A stretch of 64,000 nt of DNA from GM7GCV1 sp965221105 (GTDB lineage: Bacteria; Pseudomonadota; Gammaproteobacteria; Pseudomonadales; GM7GCV1). Under the pieces are notes generated by a model. It saw nothing but the letters and a program-made list of their open reading frames with translations, ran no database searches and was not told the DNA's origin. A program made the translations under genes and the position numbers. Each line of letters begins with the position of its first letter. The first letter of the stretch is position 1. Where the stretch lies: contig OZ244871.1 of NCBI GenBank assembly GCA_965221105.1, positions 186,001 to 250,000 of the forward strand, read 5' to 3'. Of this stretch, positions 35,828 through 44,389 are shown in pieces.

Positions 35828-36650
35828 CCCGAATTTCTCACCACATGAATTGAAAAAGGCCGTCTGTCGTGGTAAAAATGGCGTACATTCAATAACTTAC
35901 ACAAAATAAGAAGGACGGACTTATGACGACAGAGTGTACACCAAATCAACTCGAATTTCACACTAGCCTAAGCATTGTCCAACGGGACATGAGCCTGAAG
36001 GCGAGATTGGCCAGGGTGCATTTCTTGACCCGTCCGTTGTGTCGGTATGACTCGCGCAGCAGCACGGCGGGCGGGGAGGTGTGGTTGGGGACGGATTCCG
36101 CACTGTCGGACGGCCATGGATGGACACAGGGGCTGGTGTCAGGCCCGGGTGAGTCGTGCTGGAGTGCCTGCCGGGCATCCTGCCGCAGCGCCCTGACGAG
36201 TATCTCCTTGGGCTCGCCGTGGGGGTCGGTGTAGCGACCGTTGGTGTGGGCGTACCCCTTGGTCCGGCCCAGACCCGTCCAGCCAGCCGCACGGTACATC
36301 GTGCCGGAGAAGCGCGCCGGATCCACGAAGGTCTCCGCCACGCCGAGGCCCACTGTCGAACCTTCAGCTACCTCCAATCCACGGCCCACCAAGGCTACAA
36401 TCCGCTCGCCGCCATTCAGATCGTACTCAACGGCGACGGACGCTGCCACAATGATCAAGCAGGAGAAGGGAGCGAGTACAGTCGCCTCATCATGGCACAA
36501 TCTCACATCTGCCGCACCCTGCGAAGCGCATCGGGACGCGAGCGCGTCTCCGCTCTCCTGGCACAGGAGCAGTTTCCCAGCCGCAGTGCTCTGAGCCGTC
36601 GGGTCTGCGAGGTATTCTCCTTTTTCAATTCATGTGGTGAGAAATTCGGG
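35828..36650 (+). mobile_element. 823-bp mosaic element with perfect 32-bp inverted repeats (IS1380-type)
   Basis: The ends 35828-35859 (CCCGAATTTCTCACCACATG...) and 36619-36650 are exact inverted copies over 32 bases. Just inside the left end an ATG at 35923 with AAGGACGG before it starts MTTECTPNQLEFH, the conserved beginning of IS1380 transposases; it is cut after about 13 residues. The interior holds scraps of other elements: IS1634-like on the minus strand (LLRESYRHNGRVKKCTLANL, about 36005-36090), a DruA-type domain end (GLGRTKGYAHTNGRYTDPHG, about 36190-36290), an IS66 right end (36332-36479) and a DUF4338 transposase start (MAQSHICRTLRSASGRERVS, 36494-36615). Confidence 0.75.
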
Positions 36651-36668
36651 CTGATATGTTTTGACCTG

Positions 36669-36980
36669 TCAATCGTTATATTTCTTACTCTGTTGTGAAT
36701 GCCTGTTGGGTCAGGACAGGGCCAAGCAGTGTGCGATGGTGGATCATGCTGATATACGTGGATTGGTTACCGACTGGACTTCACTGCATCGCGGAGCTGG
36801 TTTTTCTCTCGTGTCAGGGATCATCGACCGGGACTGCTCGCTTGAGGTTATCCCGTCATGGCCGATGCCGGCAGAGCCCGAACACGGGTTCTCCACACCG
36901 GCTTGACCATGCCCTGACCCAACAGGTCTCACATCTCCTCTATTCTGTGGATATGATTGGCTGCTTCACCTGGCTGAGCC
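36669..36980 (-). ncRNA. Candidate bridge-RNA region of the IS1111-type element
   Basis: IS1111-group elements carry their target/donor-binding bridge RNA in the long non-coding end downstream of the recombinase. Here this is the 312-base gap between the transposase stop and the subterminal repeat. I did not derive the fold; the call rests on position only. Confidence 0.3.
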
Positions 36981-38193
36981 TCACCTGGCCGCCCGGCCAT
37001 CGATCTTCGGCATCTCTTGGCAGGCAGCACTATCCCAAATACATCCAGCCAATTCCCGCGCCACAGCGACGCAGACCAGCTTGGTATTCTTGCCGGCCTG
37101 GGTCAGTGTCCTGTAGCGCCCACAGAGCCGTTTCTGGGCCTTCCAGGCAATCTCTTTGGCCTCATCGGTCGCGCCGGCGGCCGTGCGTTTGAGATGGGCC
37201 GTCTGTCGTGCCGGGAAGCGATAGCTCCAGGCCGATTCAACCAGCATCCGCCGGGCATGGGCATTCCCTGTCTTGGTCATCGCGCCCTGACGGCGGCGGG
37301 TACTGCTGCTGTGTTCGCGTGGCACCAATCCCAAAAAAGCCATCAATTGCTGTGCGGATTCGAAGCGACTGATATCACCCAGCTCTGCCAGTACGACCAT
37401 CGCCGCCAGCGTGTCGATGCCGCGCAGTGCCACCAGCGAGTCCACGACCGGGGCAAGCGACCAGTGCGGCAAAGACCCGCTCCATCTGTGCCGTAATATC
37501 GGCCACACGCCGGGTCGCCGCTTTCACCGCATCAATGTACTCCTGCAACACGACCTGCTGCCAGTCATGGGCACACCGGAGTGACTCCAGCCAGCTGTAG
37601 TGGGTCTTGCTCCAGCCTGTCTTGTTTGACGGCCAGGCATGACCATGACGCAGGACACAGGCATTGAGCTGCTGACGCGCCGTGCGCTCTTGGGACTTCA
37701 TGTCATCTCGCGCCCGGGTCAGATCCCGCATCGCCTCCTGTTCTTCGTCCGACACCCAGACGACCGTCAAGTCGCCACCGCGCAACACCTGCGCCAGTGT
37801 GCGTGCATCACGCCGGTCAGTCTTGATGCGATCTCCCGGTTTCTGCGGAATCAGCGATGGCGCAATCACCTGGCAGTCTTGACCCAAGGCGATCAGTTGA
37901 CGAGAGATGCTGTACCCACAGGGACCCGCCTCATAGCACAACAACAGCACTTCACCACCACACTCTGTGCTCAGGCGCTCAACCAGCCTAGCACTGCTCT
38001 TCGGCGTGTTGCCAATCTCTCCCCTCGATTCCGCCTCGCCCCGACCAGCTCGCGCAACGGCATAGGCACTCGTATCTTTATGCACGTCAAGCCCAATAGA
38101 GGCCGGATACCGACCACCTGCCGACCTGCTGTTGATCGCTTCACCTGCGGTGACTGTTTCGATCTGTTGCGCGTGTACTGTGCACTCTTTCAT
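36981..38193 (-). pseudogene. IS110-family DEDD transposase, one frameshift
   Basis: The ATG at 38193 (MKECTVHAQQIETVTAGEA) leads into the DEDD RuvC-like domain ASIGLDVHKDTSAYAVA, then CYEAGPCGYSISRQL and KTDRRDARTLAQVLRGG. Near 37467 the frame shifts, and the C-terminal transposase_20 part (LVALRGIDTLAAMVVLAELG, FESAQQLMAFLGLVPREHSS, MLVESAWSYRF) continues to 36981. All catalytic residues are otherwise present, so inactivation looks recent. Confidence 0.85.
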
Positions 38194-38296
38194 GACCTGT
38201 CCTCTCAAGAATGGCTCTGTGTTAAAGTGTCCCATTTCAACATAATCCACGTGTGTTGAGATGGGCAGGTCAAAACATGATGTCTAGGAAATTCCC

Positions 38297-38956
38297 TTGG
38301 CTGAAATACTCGTAACGAAACCGGCTGCGGCGCAACGCCTACTTCAGGCGGCGATTCGCATGTTCTTTGCTCGAGAAGATGAACTTGCGGTCCATACCGT
38401 TGCTTCGGCCGGATATCGCTTGATTGCCGATCTAAAGGAACACCGTGGTCGTAAAGAGGTTGACGATTACCACTTGACGATGGTGTTCTACGCCGTCAGA
38501 GATTACCGCAGAAAATCGTTACCAAAATACCTCGCCGATGATCCCGAAATGATGAAATACATTCGCGAATTGGCCGAGGCACTTCCACAAATTGCGGAGA
38601 ATACGGAATACCAAGACGTACGAGCGACCGTCTCTGACGATGTCGCGAAAAGTTTCCGGAGGAAACGAAACAAGGTCTATAACTTCTTGAAACACGCGGA
38701 CCATGACCCGGAAAAGCACATCTCGCTTGAGGAGGTGGACAACTTCAACCTTTTGATGCAGGCGGCGGGATCATGCGTCGATCTCGGAGTAGACTTGGGC
38801 GCCGAGGGCTATGTTCTTTGGCTTTACTCGTGCGCTTATCTTGGAGAAGAGAGCGAGGCTTTGCCGCGCGACATAGAGGATCTATCGAGCAATGAGTTGT
38901 TGATATTTTTCTCGAATCTCTTGACCGAACTCAAGACAGAGCGTCGGGAAATCTGA
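38297..38956 (+). CDS. Hypothetical protein, 219 aa, TTG start
   Basis: The frame begins at a TTG 20 bases after the IS110 end (AEILVTKPAAAQRLLQAAIR). It reads like a helical protein: FFAREDELAVHTVASAGYRL, FYAVRDYRRKSLPKYLADD, FRRKRNKVYNFLKHADHDPE. Similar uncharacterised proteins are widespread in proteobacteria. The original promoter and perhaps the start were removed by the IS, so expression is uncertain. No function can be assigned. Confidence 0.65.
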   Translation: MAEILVTKPAAAQRLLQAAIRMFFAREDELAVHTVASAGYRLIADLKEHRGRKEVDDYHLTMVFYAVRDYRRKSLPKYLADDPEMMKYIRELAEALPQIAENTEYQDVRATVSDDVAKSFRRKRNKVYNFLKHADHDPEKHISLEEVDNFNLLMQAAGSCVDLGVDLGAEGYVLWLYSCAYLGEESEALPRDIEDLSSNELLIFFSNLLTELKTERREI

Positions 38957-39020
38957 AGTTTGTTCGCATCTGGAGACAACAAAGGCACTGACTTAAACCT
39001 GAGATTCGATAGTGGGCCTC

Positions 39021-39034
39021 GGGGGGGGGGGGGG
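39021..39034 (+). repeat. Poly-G tract of 14
   Basis: A run of 14 G ends one base before the ATG at 39036. It could be a slippage-prone site or a sequencing or assembly artefact. Confidence 0.7.
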
Positions 39035-39035
39035 A

Positions 39036-39535
39036 TGACCGAAGCGCCTCCGCAGTTCACTGAACCGCTGTCGGCCGTCGCCTGTGGCGGCGTGCTCACC
39101 GCACTGCCGGCACTGCTCAAGGAAGGACTTCTGCAGCACGCGGACTGCCTGTCCCTGCCCAAGGGGTACTACGGACTGACCAGTACCCTGCTCCTGCTCG
39201 CGTTCCTCTGTATGGCCCGGGTTCGCACGCCCGAAGCGCTGCGCCACCAGGCACCGGGGGAGTGGGGTGCACTCCTCGGTGCCTGGTGCCCTGAGGCCAA
39301 AACCCTGCGGTGCAAGACGAAGCAGTTGGCGGCAGACGAGCAGCGGGTTCGGGACTGGCAGGATGCTCTGGCCACGAGCTGCGCCTGTACTGAGGCTGGT
39401 GTTCAACCGGGAGGGCTGGCGGAGGCGGACCGCCAGGGCGATGCGCTGCTGGTGCGCGCCAGCCATTCTTCCGCCCGTTCACGATTGACTGCCCAAGTTG
39501 CCGGTCTGGCTCCTTTCCATCCCGGTGAATAGAAT
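39036..39535 (+). pseudogene. Chimeric transposase fragment
   Basis: The first about 110 residues (CGGVLTALPALLKEGLLQHA, YGLTSTLLLLAFLCMARVR, CKTKQLAADEQRVRDWQDAL) belong to a large transposase, probably the same family whose helix-turn-helix N-terminus lies at 40988. The last part (LAEADRQGDALLVRASHSSA) equals the IS4-type sequence at 29395-29450. Two unrelated elements are therefore joined in one frame; not functional. Confidence 0.6.
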
Positions 39536-39556
39536 GGAGCAAATGCGTCGGGCAGC

Positions 39557-39811
39557 TCACGTTTTTTGAAAGCTGGATATCCAATTCTGTTGGTAGGCAC
39601 TTTGCACGTTCGCTTCAAATGTTTTAGGGATTGGCAATTTATCGTTGCGCCTTTTACTCTCCAAGCGGTCAAGGACACGCTGTCGAAGCATTCCGTTCTT
39701 ATGCGGCAACAGCAAAACGATCATGTCCGCAAAGTAGGTGTGTCCCCTTCTCCGTTTCTTCAAAGCGATATATTCGTCTAGTCCTTGCAGGAAGTTGTCA
39801 AGTTCACCCAT
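39557..39811 (-). CDS. Hypothetical protein, 84 aa
   Basis: A basic helical protein (MGELDNFLQGLDEYIALKKR RRGH) that lies last in a minus-strand series with the 89- and 170-residue genes. No family is recognised. Spacing of about 117 bases to the next gene leaves room for an independent promoter. Confidence 0.45.
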   Translation of the reverse strand: MGELDNFLQGLDEYIALKKRRRGHTYFADMIVLLLPHKNGMLRQRVLDRLESKRRNDKLPIPKTFEANVQSAYQQNWISSFQKT

Positions 39812-39928
39812 TGATTGACTCTCCTTTAGCTGTCATCTGCGTCAATGTCCAAGGCATAGGATTCGTTCTGCTTGGGGTGTGCCAGCTTGTCTTCTGAATC
39901 TCTGTTGAAAGTGTTCTTACACAAGGCA

Positions 39929-40198
39929 CTACTTGCCCATTAGCCGGCGGCGTTGCGATCTTCTGGCGCGAAAAGCTGTCTTCATGGTTTCGCCTTCAGT
40001 GGCAACGAAAACATCCTGCAGGCGCGACAGTCGATTCACCAGACGTTGTGCTTCCCGCTCAACTTCCGCAACATCCTTGCGGGTCAGGATCAGGCCCCTG
40101 GAGGTTTCAGTGCCGAACTGGGCAACAAGCATCAGGTCGTCCATTTTGATCCCTCGTTGCTGGCAACGTGCCAGAATGTGTTTGGTCAGCATGTACAT
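39929..40198 (-). CDS. DUF4258-like small protein
   Basis: The 89-residue protein starts LTKHILARCQQRGIKMDDLM, resembling the KHAxxRMxQRGI motif of DUF4258, a RelE-like family found in toxin-antitoxin settings. A helical tail (DVAEVEREAQRLVNRLSRL) and a very basic C-terminus (ARRSQRRRLMGK) follow. It lies 42 bases after the 170-residue gene on the same strand. A toxin role is possible but unproven. Confidence 0.5.
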   Translation of the reverse strand: MYMLTKHILARCQQRGIKMDDLMLVAQFGTETSRGLILTRKDVAEVEREAQRLVNRLSRLQDVFVATEGETMKTAFRARRSQRRRLMGK

Positions 40199-40240
40199 GA
40201 CAATGTTTTCAAATTGCTAGCTTGCTGGAATCGGTGATCA

Positions 40241-40753
40241 TTAGAAATCGGACAAGCCAAGAATTTTCCCGTGGCGCCTGCAGCGCAGGGTGTCCGCGAG
40301 CATCCACGATGTTTCACCCGGAAACTTTATATACAGGTCGCGCCATGCATTACGGTTAGTGTTCCCAGCAACACAACTGGCAAACTGCGAGGGAGACATG
40401 CTCTCCTCGCCATAGCAGAATCTCGCATGGCGAATTTCAGCATAAACATCCTGGCCCTTGTACGACATCCGAACCTGCGTGCCGTTTCGCAAGAAAACGG
40501 TACTCCATTGATAACTCTTCCCGGGATCGCCGTATTTCTCCCGGAACGCTTCGTCTTCCTCGTCGGCAAGTTTCTCAATGTACTCGGCCGACCAAATTTG
40601 GGGGTCGCCTTCAGTTCGTTCCAGGAAACTTTCCACGGAATGATCAATGAAGCGTGACACATCCGCATCACCGGAGCGCCGGACAAGATCAGCATAGAGA
40701 TCGACGTGGAGCGGCACATAGATGTAATCCGTTGGGTTGCTAGGTTGGGTCAT
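40241..40753 (-). CDS. Hypothetical protein, 170 aa, possible RAMA-type C-terminal domain
   Basis: The first 50 residues look like a short dimerising helical region (DADVSRFIDHSVESFLERTE). The second half (VFLRNGTQVRMSYKGQDVYA, SPSQFASCVAGNTNRNAWRD LYI) resembles the RAMA/DUF2924-like domain found with restriction-associated adenine methylases; this is a weak resemblance. It is the first gene of the three-gene series, with AATAGTAC repeats in its promoter region, fitting an autoregulated unit. Confidence 0.55.
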   Translation of the reverse strand: MTQPSNPTDYIYVPLHVDLYADLVRRSGDADVSRFIDHSVESFLERTEGDPQIWSAEYIEKLADEEDEAFREKYGDPGKSYQWSTVFLRNGTQVRMSYKGQDVYAEIRHARFCYGEESMSPSQFASCVAGNTNRNAWRDLYIKFPGETSWMLADTLRCRRHGKILGLSDF

Positions 40754-40786
40754 GACAAGCTCCTTAAACTATTTAGCACGAAGTAT

Positions 40787-40816
40787 AATAGTACTGAATA
40801 GTACTTTTAATAGTAA
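40787..40816 (-). promoter_or_regulatory. Direct repeats AATAGTAC upstream of the 170-aa gene
   Basis: Three tandem copies (AATAGTACTG, AATAGTACTT, then a shorter AATAGTA after TT) lie 34-63 bases before the ATG. The AGTACT core is itself palindromic. This is a likely operator overlapping an AT-rich promoter. Confidence 0.5.
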
Positions 40817-40839
40817 AAAGGATTTTAAACCGGATAATT

Positions 40840-41624
40840 TCAGACGTCCTGACCTCGTGACCTGATTTCAGGTACATTCGGGGTCAATTTCTTCAATGAT
40901 AATAACAAGTTTCGAGCATTTCGTGCGTGACAGATTGGTTCATGGTGTGTTCACAGAATATGGAACATATGTGATTGACAGCACCTCATGAACACACTCC
41001 CTTTTAGCCCCCCAGACGCCACCCAGATCGGCACCTCCTGCTTCTCTTTCGCCAGCCAGAACGGCCGCACCTTCTCCTTCTCCAACCTCGAGCCCTTCGA
41101 CTGCCACGATGAGGACGACCGTCAGGCACTGCTGCTGCGCCTGGCCCGGTTCGCCAGACATGGTGTCCCCCACAGAGACCTGATGGCGGCCTTCGGGATC
41201 AGCCGCACCAGGGTGCACCGGGCACTGGACAGGCTCCAGAGACAGGGCGAGGCGGCGTTCCACAGGCCCCGACGGGGCCGCGGGACACAGGTCATCACCG
41301 GGGCGCTCAAGGAGACAGCGAACCGCCTGCTGGCCTCAGGCATGAGTGGGGCGGCCGTGGCACGCGAACTCGGGGTGTCGGTGGCGACGCTCAACCACAA
41401 CCGCCGACGGGGATTTCTCGGACCAGGCACGCAGGGTCCGGAGTCTGAGCCAGCGGAGACCACACTCGATCCTGAAGTCGATACTGAGGCTGAGGCTGAA
41501 GCTGGCACTGAGGCTGAAGCTGGTGGTGACCTGCTCGACCGCAGCGCACGGGATCGGCGCGACCGGGCCGCACCCATGGGCCGGGCGGCCCGCGACTGCG
41601 CGGGGCGCGTGGCGGCCTCGGCAG
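40840..41624 (+). mobile_element. 5' part of an unassigned IS with TCAGACGTCCTGACCTC end
   Basis: The left inverted repeat (40840-40856) is followed by about 130 bases of leader and the transposase N-terminus from the ATG at 40988. That reads ATQIGTSCFSFASQNG, LMAAFGISRTRVHRALDRLQ (helix-turn-helix) and SGAAVARELGVSVATLNHNR (second HTH), then an acidic E/A/T-rich linker. The frame enters the 157-base repeat at 41625 and ends. The catalytic domain is missing; a piece of it may be the fragment at 39036. Confidence 0.6.
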
Positions 41625-41777
41625 GTGTTGTTTCCAACAGTAAACCGCAATCCACCGGCACTTTCTTCTCTCTTTCGCTCAGCGGTGAACCTGCATTGCC
41701 GGTGACGTAAAGCGGTGGACCTGCTGTAGGGTATTTCTCACACCCGCCACCGGGCAGCTGATTGCCCGTTGAACCTG
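41625..41777 (+). repeat. Dispersed 157-bp repeat, copy B
   Basis: Nearly identical to 34281-34437. Here it interrupts the HTH transposase on the left and runs directly into an IS66 left end on the right, which starts at about 41778. Confidence 0.75.
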
Positions 41778-41842
41778 TGCAATAATGAAACGCACACATC
41801 ATAGAATCGCCTTCCTATGACGTCAAGGGGGTGAGTAGTTAC
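41778..41842 (-). mobile_element. IS66 left-end fragment, inverted
   Basis: The reverse complement reads GTAACTACTCACCCCC TTGACGTCATAGG, with the subterminal hairpin, up to TTTCATTATTGCA, identical to the left ends at 30735 and 54536. The rest of the element is missing. Confidence 0.75.
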
Positions 41843-42140
41843 TAATATTGTTGATTTTGCAGGTCGAGGAGAACTTACAAAACATGCAGATAGGTGAAAA
41901 GAACTGGTACGTAGAGCCCGCTCATACAATTGTTCAACACGGACCCTGACGATCTGTGGGCACCAGTATCGCACCATGCAGCGGATCCTTTCCACGAGCC
42001 AACAATAAAACCTCCAGCAGACTCATCACCAACAAGATGCTGTTGTTCCTGGTCCCTGAGTTATCAGACCGCTTTTCTCGGTGACGCAGTTCGGCAAACA
42101 GCGCTGGTCGCCAAGCCCCTGCTGCCGGAGCACCGCTGCG
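41843..42140. other. No gene recognised
   Basis: About 300 bases between the IS66 end and the SIR2 gene stop. Short open frames only. Confidence 0.35.
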
Positions 42141-43136
42141 CTACCTTGACAGACTCCCTATCCATTCCAGGGCACCCCCGAAATGGAACCGTTCGTCTGG
42201 GATATCCCCGAGTACTGATCGGTAGCGCCTGTGTGTCATAGCAGCCTCCGACTCATCGCGGCTCAGATTGACGACCGTGATGTCGTCCCGCGGGAGGTCC
42301 TTCAGCGCTTCGGAGAACAGCGTCCGCGCGGCCATGTCCGTTGTCGGGAACGAATAGCCGATGAACGTGACCTCGTGGGCCTTCGCCAGGCGGTCGAAAG
42401 CCTGCGCCCAGACGAGCCGAAGAACCGGTTGTTCGACGAGGCCGGACTTCGAAAGAACAGGAGGGACCATCACGGGTTCGGGTTCCAGATGGCCGTCGAC
42501 TTGTGGATGGACATAGCCGATATCTGACCAAGCGTGATGGTGTGTGATGCTGTCGATCGCAACCGGGCTCGCATAGCCCAGTTTCGGCCTCCAATTGATC
42601 GAACCGTGGAGTTTCAGTAACAGGAGCTCCGGCTCACCTATCAGTTCCTCGCCCTTGGCAATGGTGTCCCGTGACGACGGGCAGAAAAACCCGTATCCCC
42701 AGTACGGGTTCCAACTGTCAACCCTCTCCAGCGCCTCGTCGAGGAAGTCGTCATAGTTGAAAGTGATACAGCTACTGTAATTGCTTGCGCAGAACCTGGC
42801 GAAGTGATTCAAGTCCTCGCGATGAATGTCTCCCTTTCGAGCTTCATGGAGCCGATCGAGAAATGCTCTCTTCAATTCCGAAAGCAGAAAGCCGTATTCG
42901 TTCGCTGCGTTGCCTGATGTCTCGGCGTAGTCGTAAGGCATCAGAGAATCAAGGCGTGTCATCAGCCGCTCAAGGTCGATGTGACCTGTCGGATGGAGAC
43001 TTCGTTCCCAGTCCAGCAAACGGCTCGCGTTGGGCAATCCGCGAACCCTGTCTTCAAGGACATCGTTGTTGAAATCGTCGACCAGCAGCGGCGCGTCGGG
43101 AAAGAGCGCGCGGGTGAAGCCAGCGCCGGTGACCAA
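42141..43136 (-). CDS. SIR2-like NADase / deacetylase-fold protein
   Basis: A 331-residue SIR2-fold protein: the nucleotide-binding start VTGAGFTRALFPDAPLLVDD, the central CITFNYDDFLDEALERV, the catalytic-histidine region LLLKLHGSINWRPKL and the C-terminal HEVTFIGYSFPTTDMAARTL. Bacterial SIR2 proteins of this class typically deplete NAD+ on phage infection (as in Thoeris- and DSR-type defence) rather than deacetylate. No ATG is available: the frame offers TTG at 43136, or a start further upstream (the frame is open through RNHVL). The GIY-YIG gene ends 64 bases upstream on the same strand, so they probably form one operon. Confidence 0.85.
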   Translation of the reverse strand: MVTGAGFTRALFPDAPLLVDDFNNDVLEDRVRGLPNASRLLDWERSLHPTGHIDLERLMTRLDSLMPYDYAETSGNAANEYGFLLSELKRAFLDRLHEARKGDIHREDLNHFARFCASNYSSCITFNYDDFLDEALERVDSWNPYWGYGFFCPSSRDTIAKGEELIGEPELLLLKLHGSINWRPKLGYASPVAIDSITHHHAWSDIGYVHPQVDGHLEPEPVMVPPVLSKSGLVEQPVLRLVWAQAFDRLAKAHEVTFIGYSFPTTDMAARTLFSEALKDLPRDDITVVNLSRDESEAAMTHRRYRSVLGDIPDERFHFGGALEWIGSLSR

Positions 43137-43200
43137 GACATGATTGCGGGGAGGATCTGCGCTGTGTCCGCATCCACCGGGGAGGATTCCTGCGAAGACA

Positions 43201-43416
43201 TCAGGAAGCGGAGCTGAAATGCTGCTCGACTTGCTGCCTCTCCCAGTGCCACGCTTCTTCGCGTGTGGTTGCCGACCCCACCTGTTCGATGCGGCCTGTC
43301 GGCCACCGACGGAGGTGCTCGTGCTCGCGGCGCTCCAGATCGGTCGTGATGCCGATATACACGACCTTTCCGTCCACCTTGAAGCGATATCTGTAGGTCG
43401 TTCCTGCGGCCATCAT
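43201..43416 (-). CDS. GIY-YIG nuclease domain protein
   Basis: I choose the ATG at 43416 (71 aa); the open frame extends to 43482, and 43419 is an equal alternative. The sequence TTYRYRFKVDGKVVYIGITT has the paired GIY-YIG-type strands (the first reads RYRF rather than GIY, the second is YIG). DLERREHEHLRRWP contains the arginine, and the C-terminal helix EEAWHWERQQVEQ carries the glutamate. It is a minimal GIY-YIG domain without a DNA-binding part, placed directly before the SIR2 gene. A DNA-damaging effector or a structural partner is possible. Confidence 0.75.
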   Translation of the reverse strand: MMAAGTTYRYRFKVDGKVVYIGITTDLERREHEHLRRWPTGRIEQVGSATTREEAWHWERQQVEQHFSSAS

Positions 43417-43482
43417 GCGTCCCTCAACAGCAAGCAATATGCGTGAAGCGACTCTGTCTGTCAATACCGACAGTCGGATCAA

Positions 43483-43800
43483 ACGGCCGGGCCTATGCGT
43501 CGAACTCTGGGACTGTGGGCGGTCTCTCGCTAAGCTCGGCCAGTTTTAACTCTACCCTGGACCCCACCGCGCAACTGCACGCGCTCCTGCGCGCATTTCA
43601 GAGAAGTTTACGACCCTTACCCCACCAAATTCAACCAAGCGCGAGGTTTTTTCCGGTTGTGCAGTCGATCTCAGGTAGCTCGTACACCATGCGCAGTCTA
43701 GTTCCGAGGTAGATCGTGCGGTCTGGGTGGCATACGAACGCTCAGGGCGCTCAAAGCCGGAAAAATCACTATGGAGGAATGGGACTATGGATGATCACCT
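43483..43800. other. No gene recognised
   Basis: About 320 bases upstream of the GIY-YIG gene. Several short frames, none with recognisable motifs. Confidence 0.35.
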
Positions 43801-44270
43801 CAACAGATGCGTTATGTGTGGGGTGGTAATAGGTCATCGACCCCAATACGCCCCGACAGATGGCTGTAATCATCGCGCTCCATCAGGACCTGCATCAGCT
43901 GGTGCTTCAGGCGCCAGCGGCGTTCTACGAAATCCCCAGGTGCCGGTGAACCGTCATCGCCGAGAGACCTTTCTTATCCTGGGTCATCACATACATCGCC
44001 TGAAACCAGACCGTCAATGGCACTGTGGTCGACGCCCATATGGTGCCGGCGGTGATCACCGTGTCGATGACAGCGGGTACACTGCTGCAGCGTTCGTTCC
44101 GACAGCTGGCAGCAGCTGTCATGACCACAATGGGGGCATCGAACCCCCTGCGGGCACCGCCAGGCGTAGAGTGCATCGACACGTTGATCCTCGGTGGATT
44201 CTCGGTGCCATACTGTTCAAGACATTCACTCACACTCAGGCCTGTGTAAACCTGAACTGGAGTGTGGGCC
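43801..44270 (-). pseudogene. IS1595-family transposase N-terminal remnant
   Basis: Spread over several frames: a zinc-ribbon-like CPHCGHDSCCQLSERTL piece, then ITAGTIWASTTVPLTVWFQA and GLSAMTVHRHLGIS, then WRLKHQLMQVLMERDDYSH and GRIGVDDL, where the first catalytic D of the DDE domain would be. The rest is absent. Multiple frameshifts. Confidence 0.6.
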
Positions 44271-44389
44271 ATGGTCTGTTCCTGTGGGCATCAAGAAGAG
44301 ATGCTACACATGCATGCAAAAGAACAGAGCTTGACAAAAATGGTAATGAGGTAATTTTATGATCGGACTATCAATAATAGGAGAATATC

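Larger units (their letters stand above)
36656..38277 (-). mobile_element. IS110-family (IS1111-type) insertion sequence
   Basis: A 1.62-kb element on the minus strand bounded by subterminal inverted repeats ATGTTTTGACCTG (36656-36668) and CAGGTCAAAACAT (38265-38277), as in the IS1111 group. About 85 bases precede the transposase and about 325 bases of non-coding DNA follow it. It abuts the right inverted repeat of the IS1380-type mosaic, five bases away. Confidence 0.8.

Noticed and set aside
37639..38259. 206-residue plus-strand open frame
   Set aside because: Shadow of the IS110 transposase, which keeps its DEDD motifs on the minus strand.
40988..41710. Intact regulator with two helix-turn-helix motifs
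   Set aside because: The frame starts just after an element end and finishes in a dispersed repeat. Related pieces occur at other element sites, which fits a transposase fragment better.
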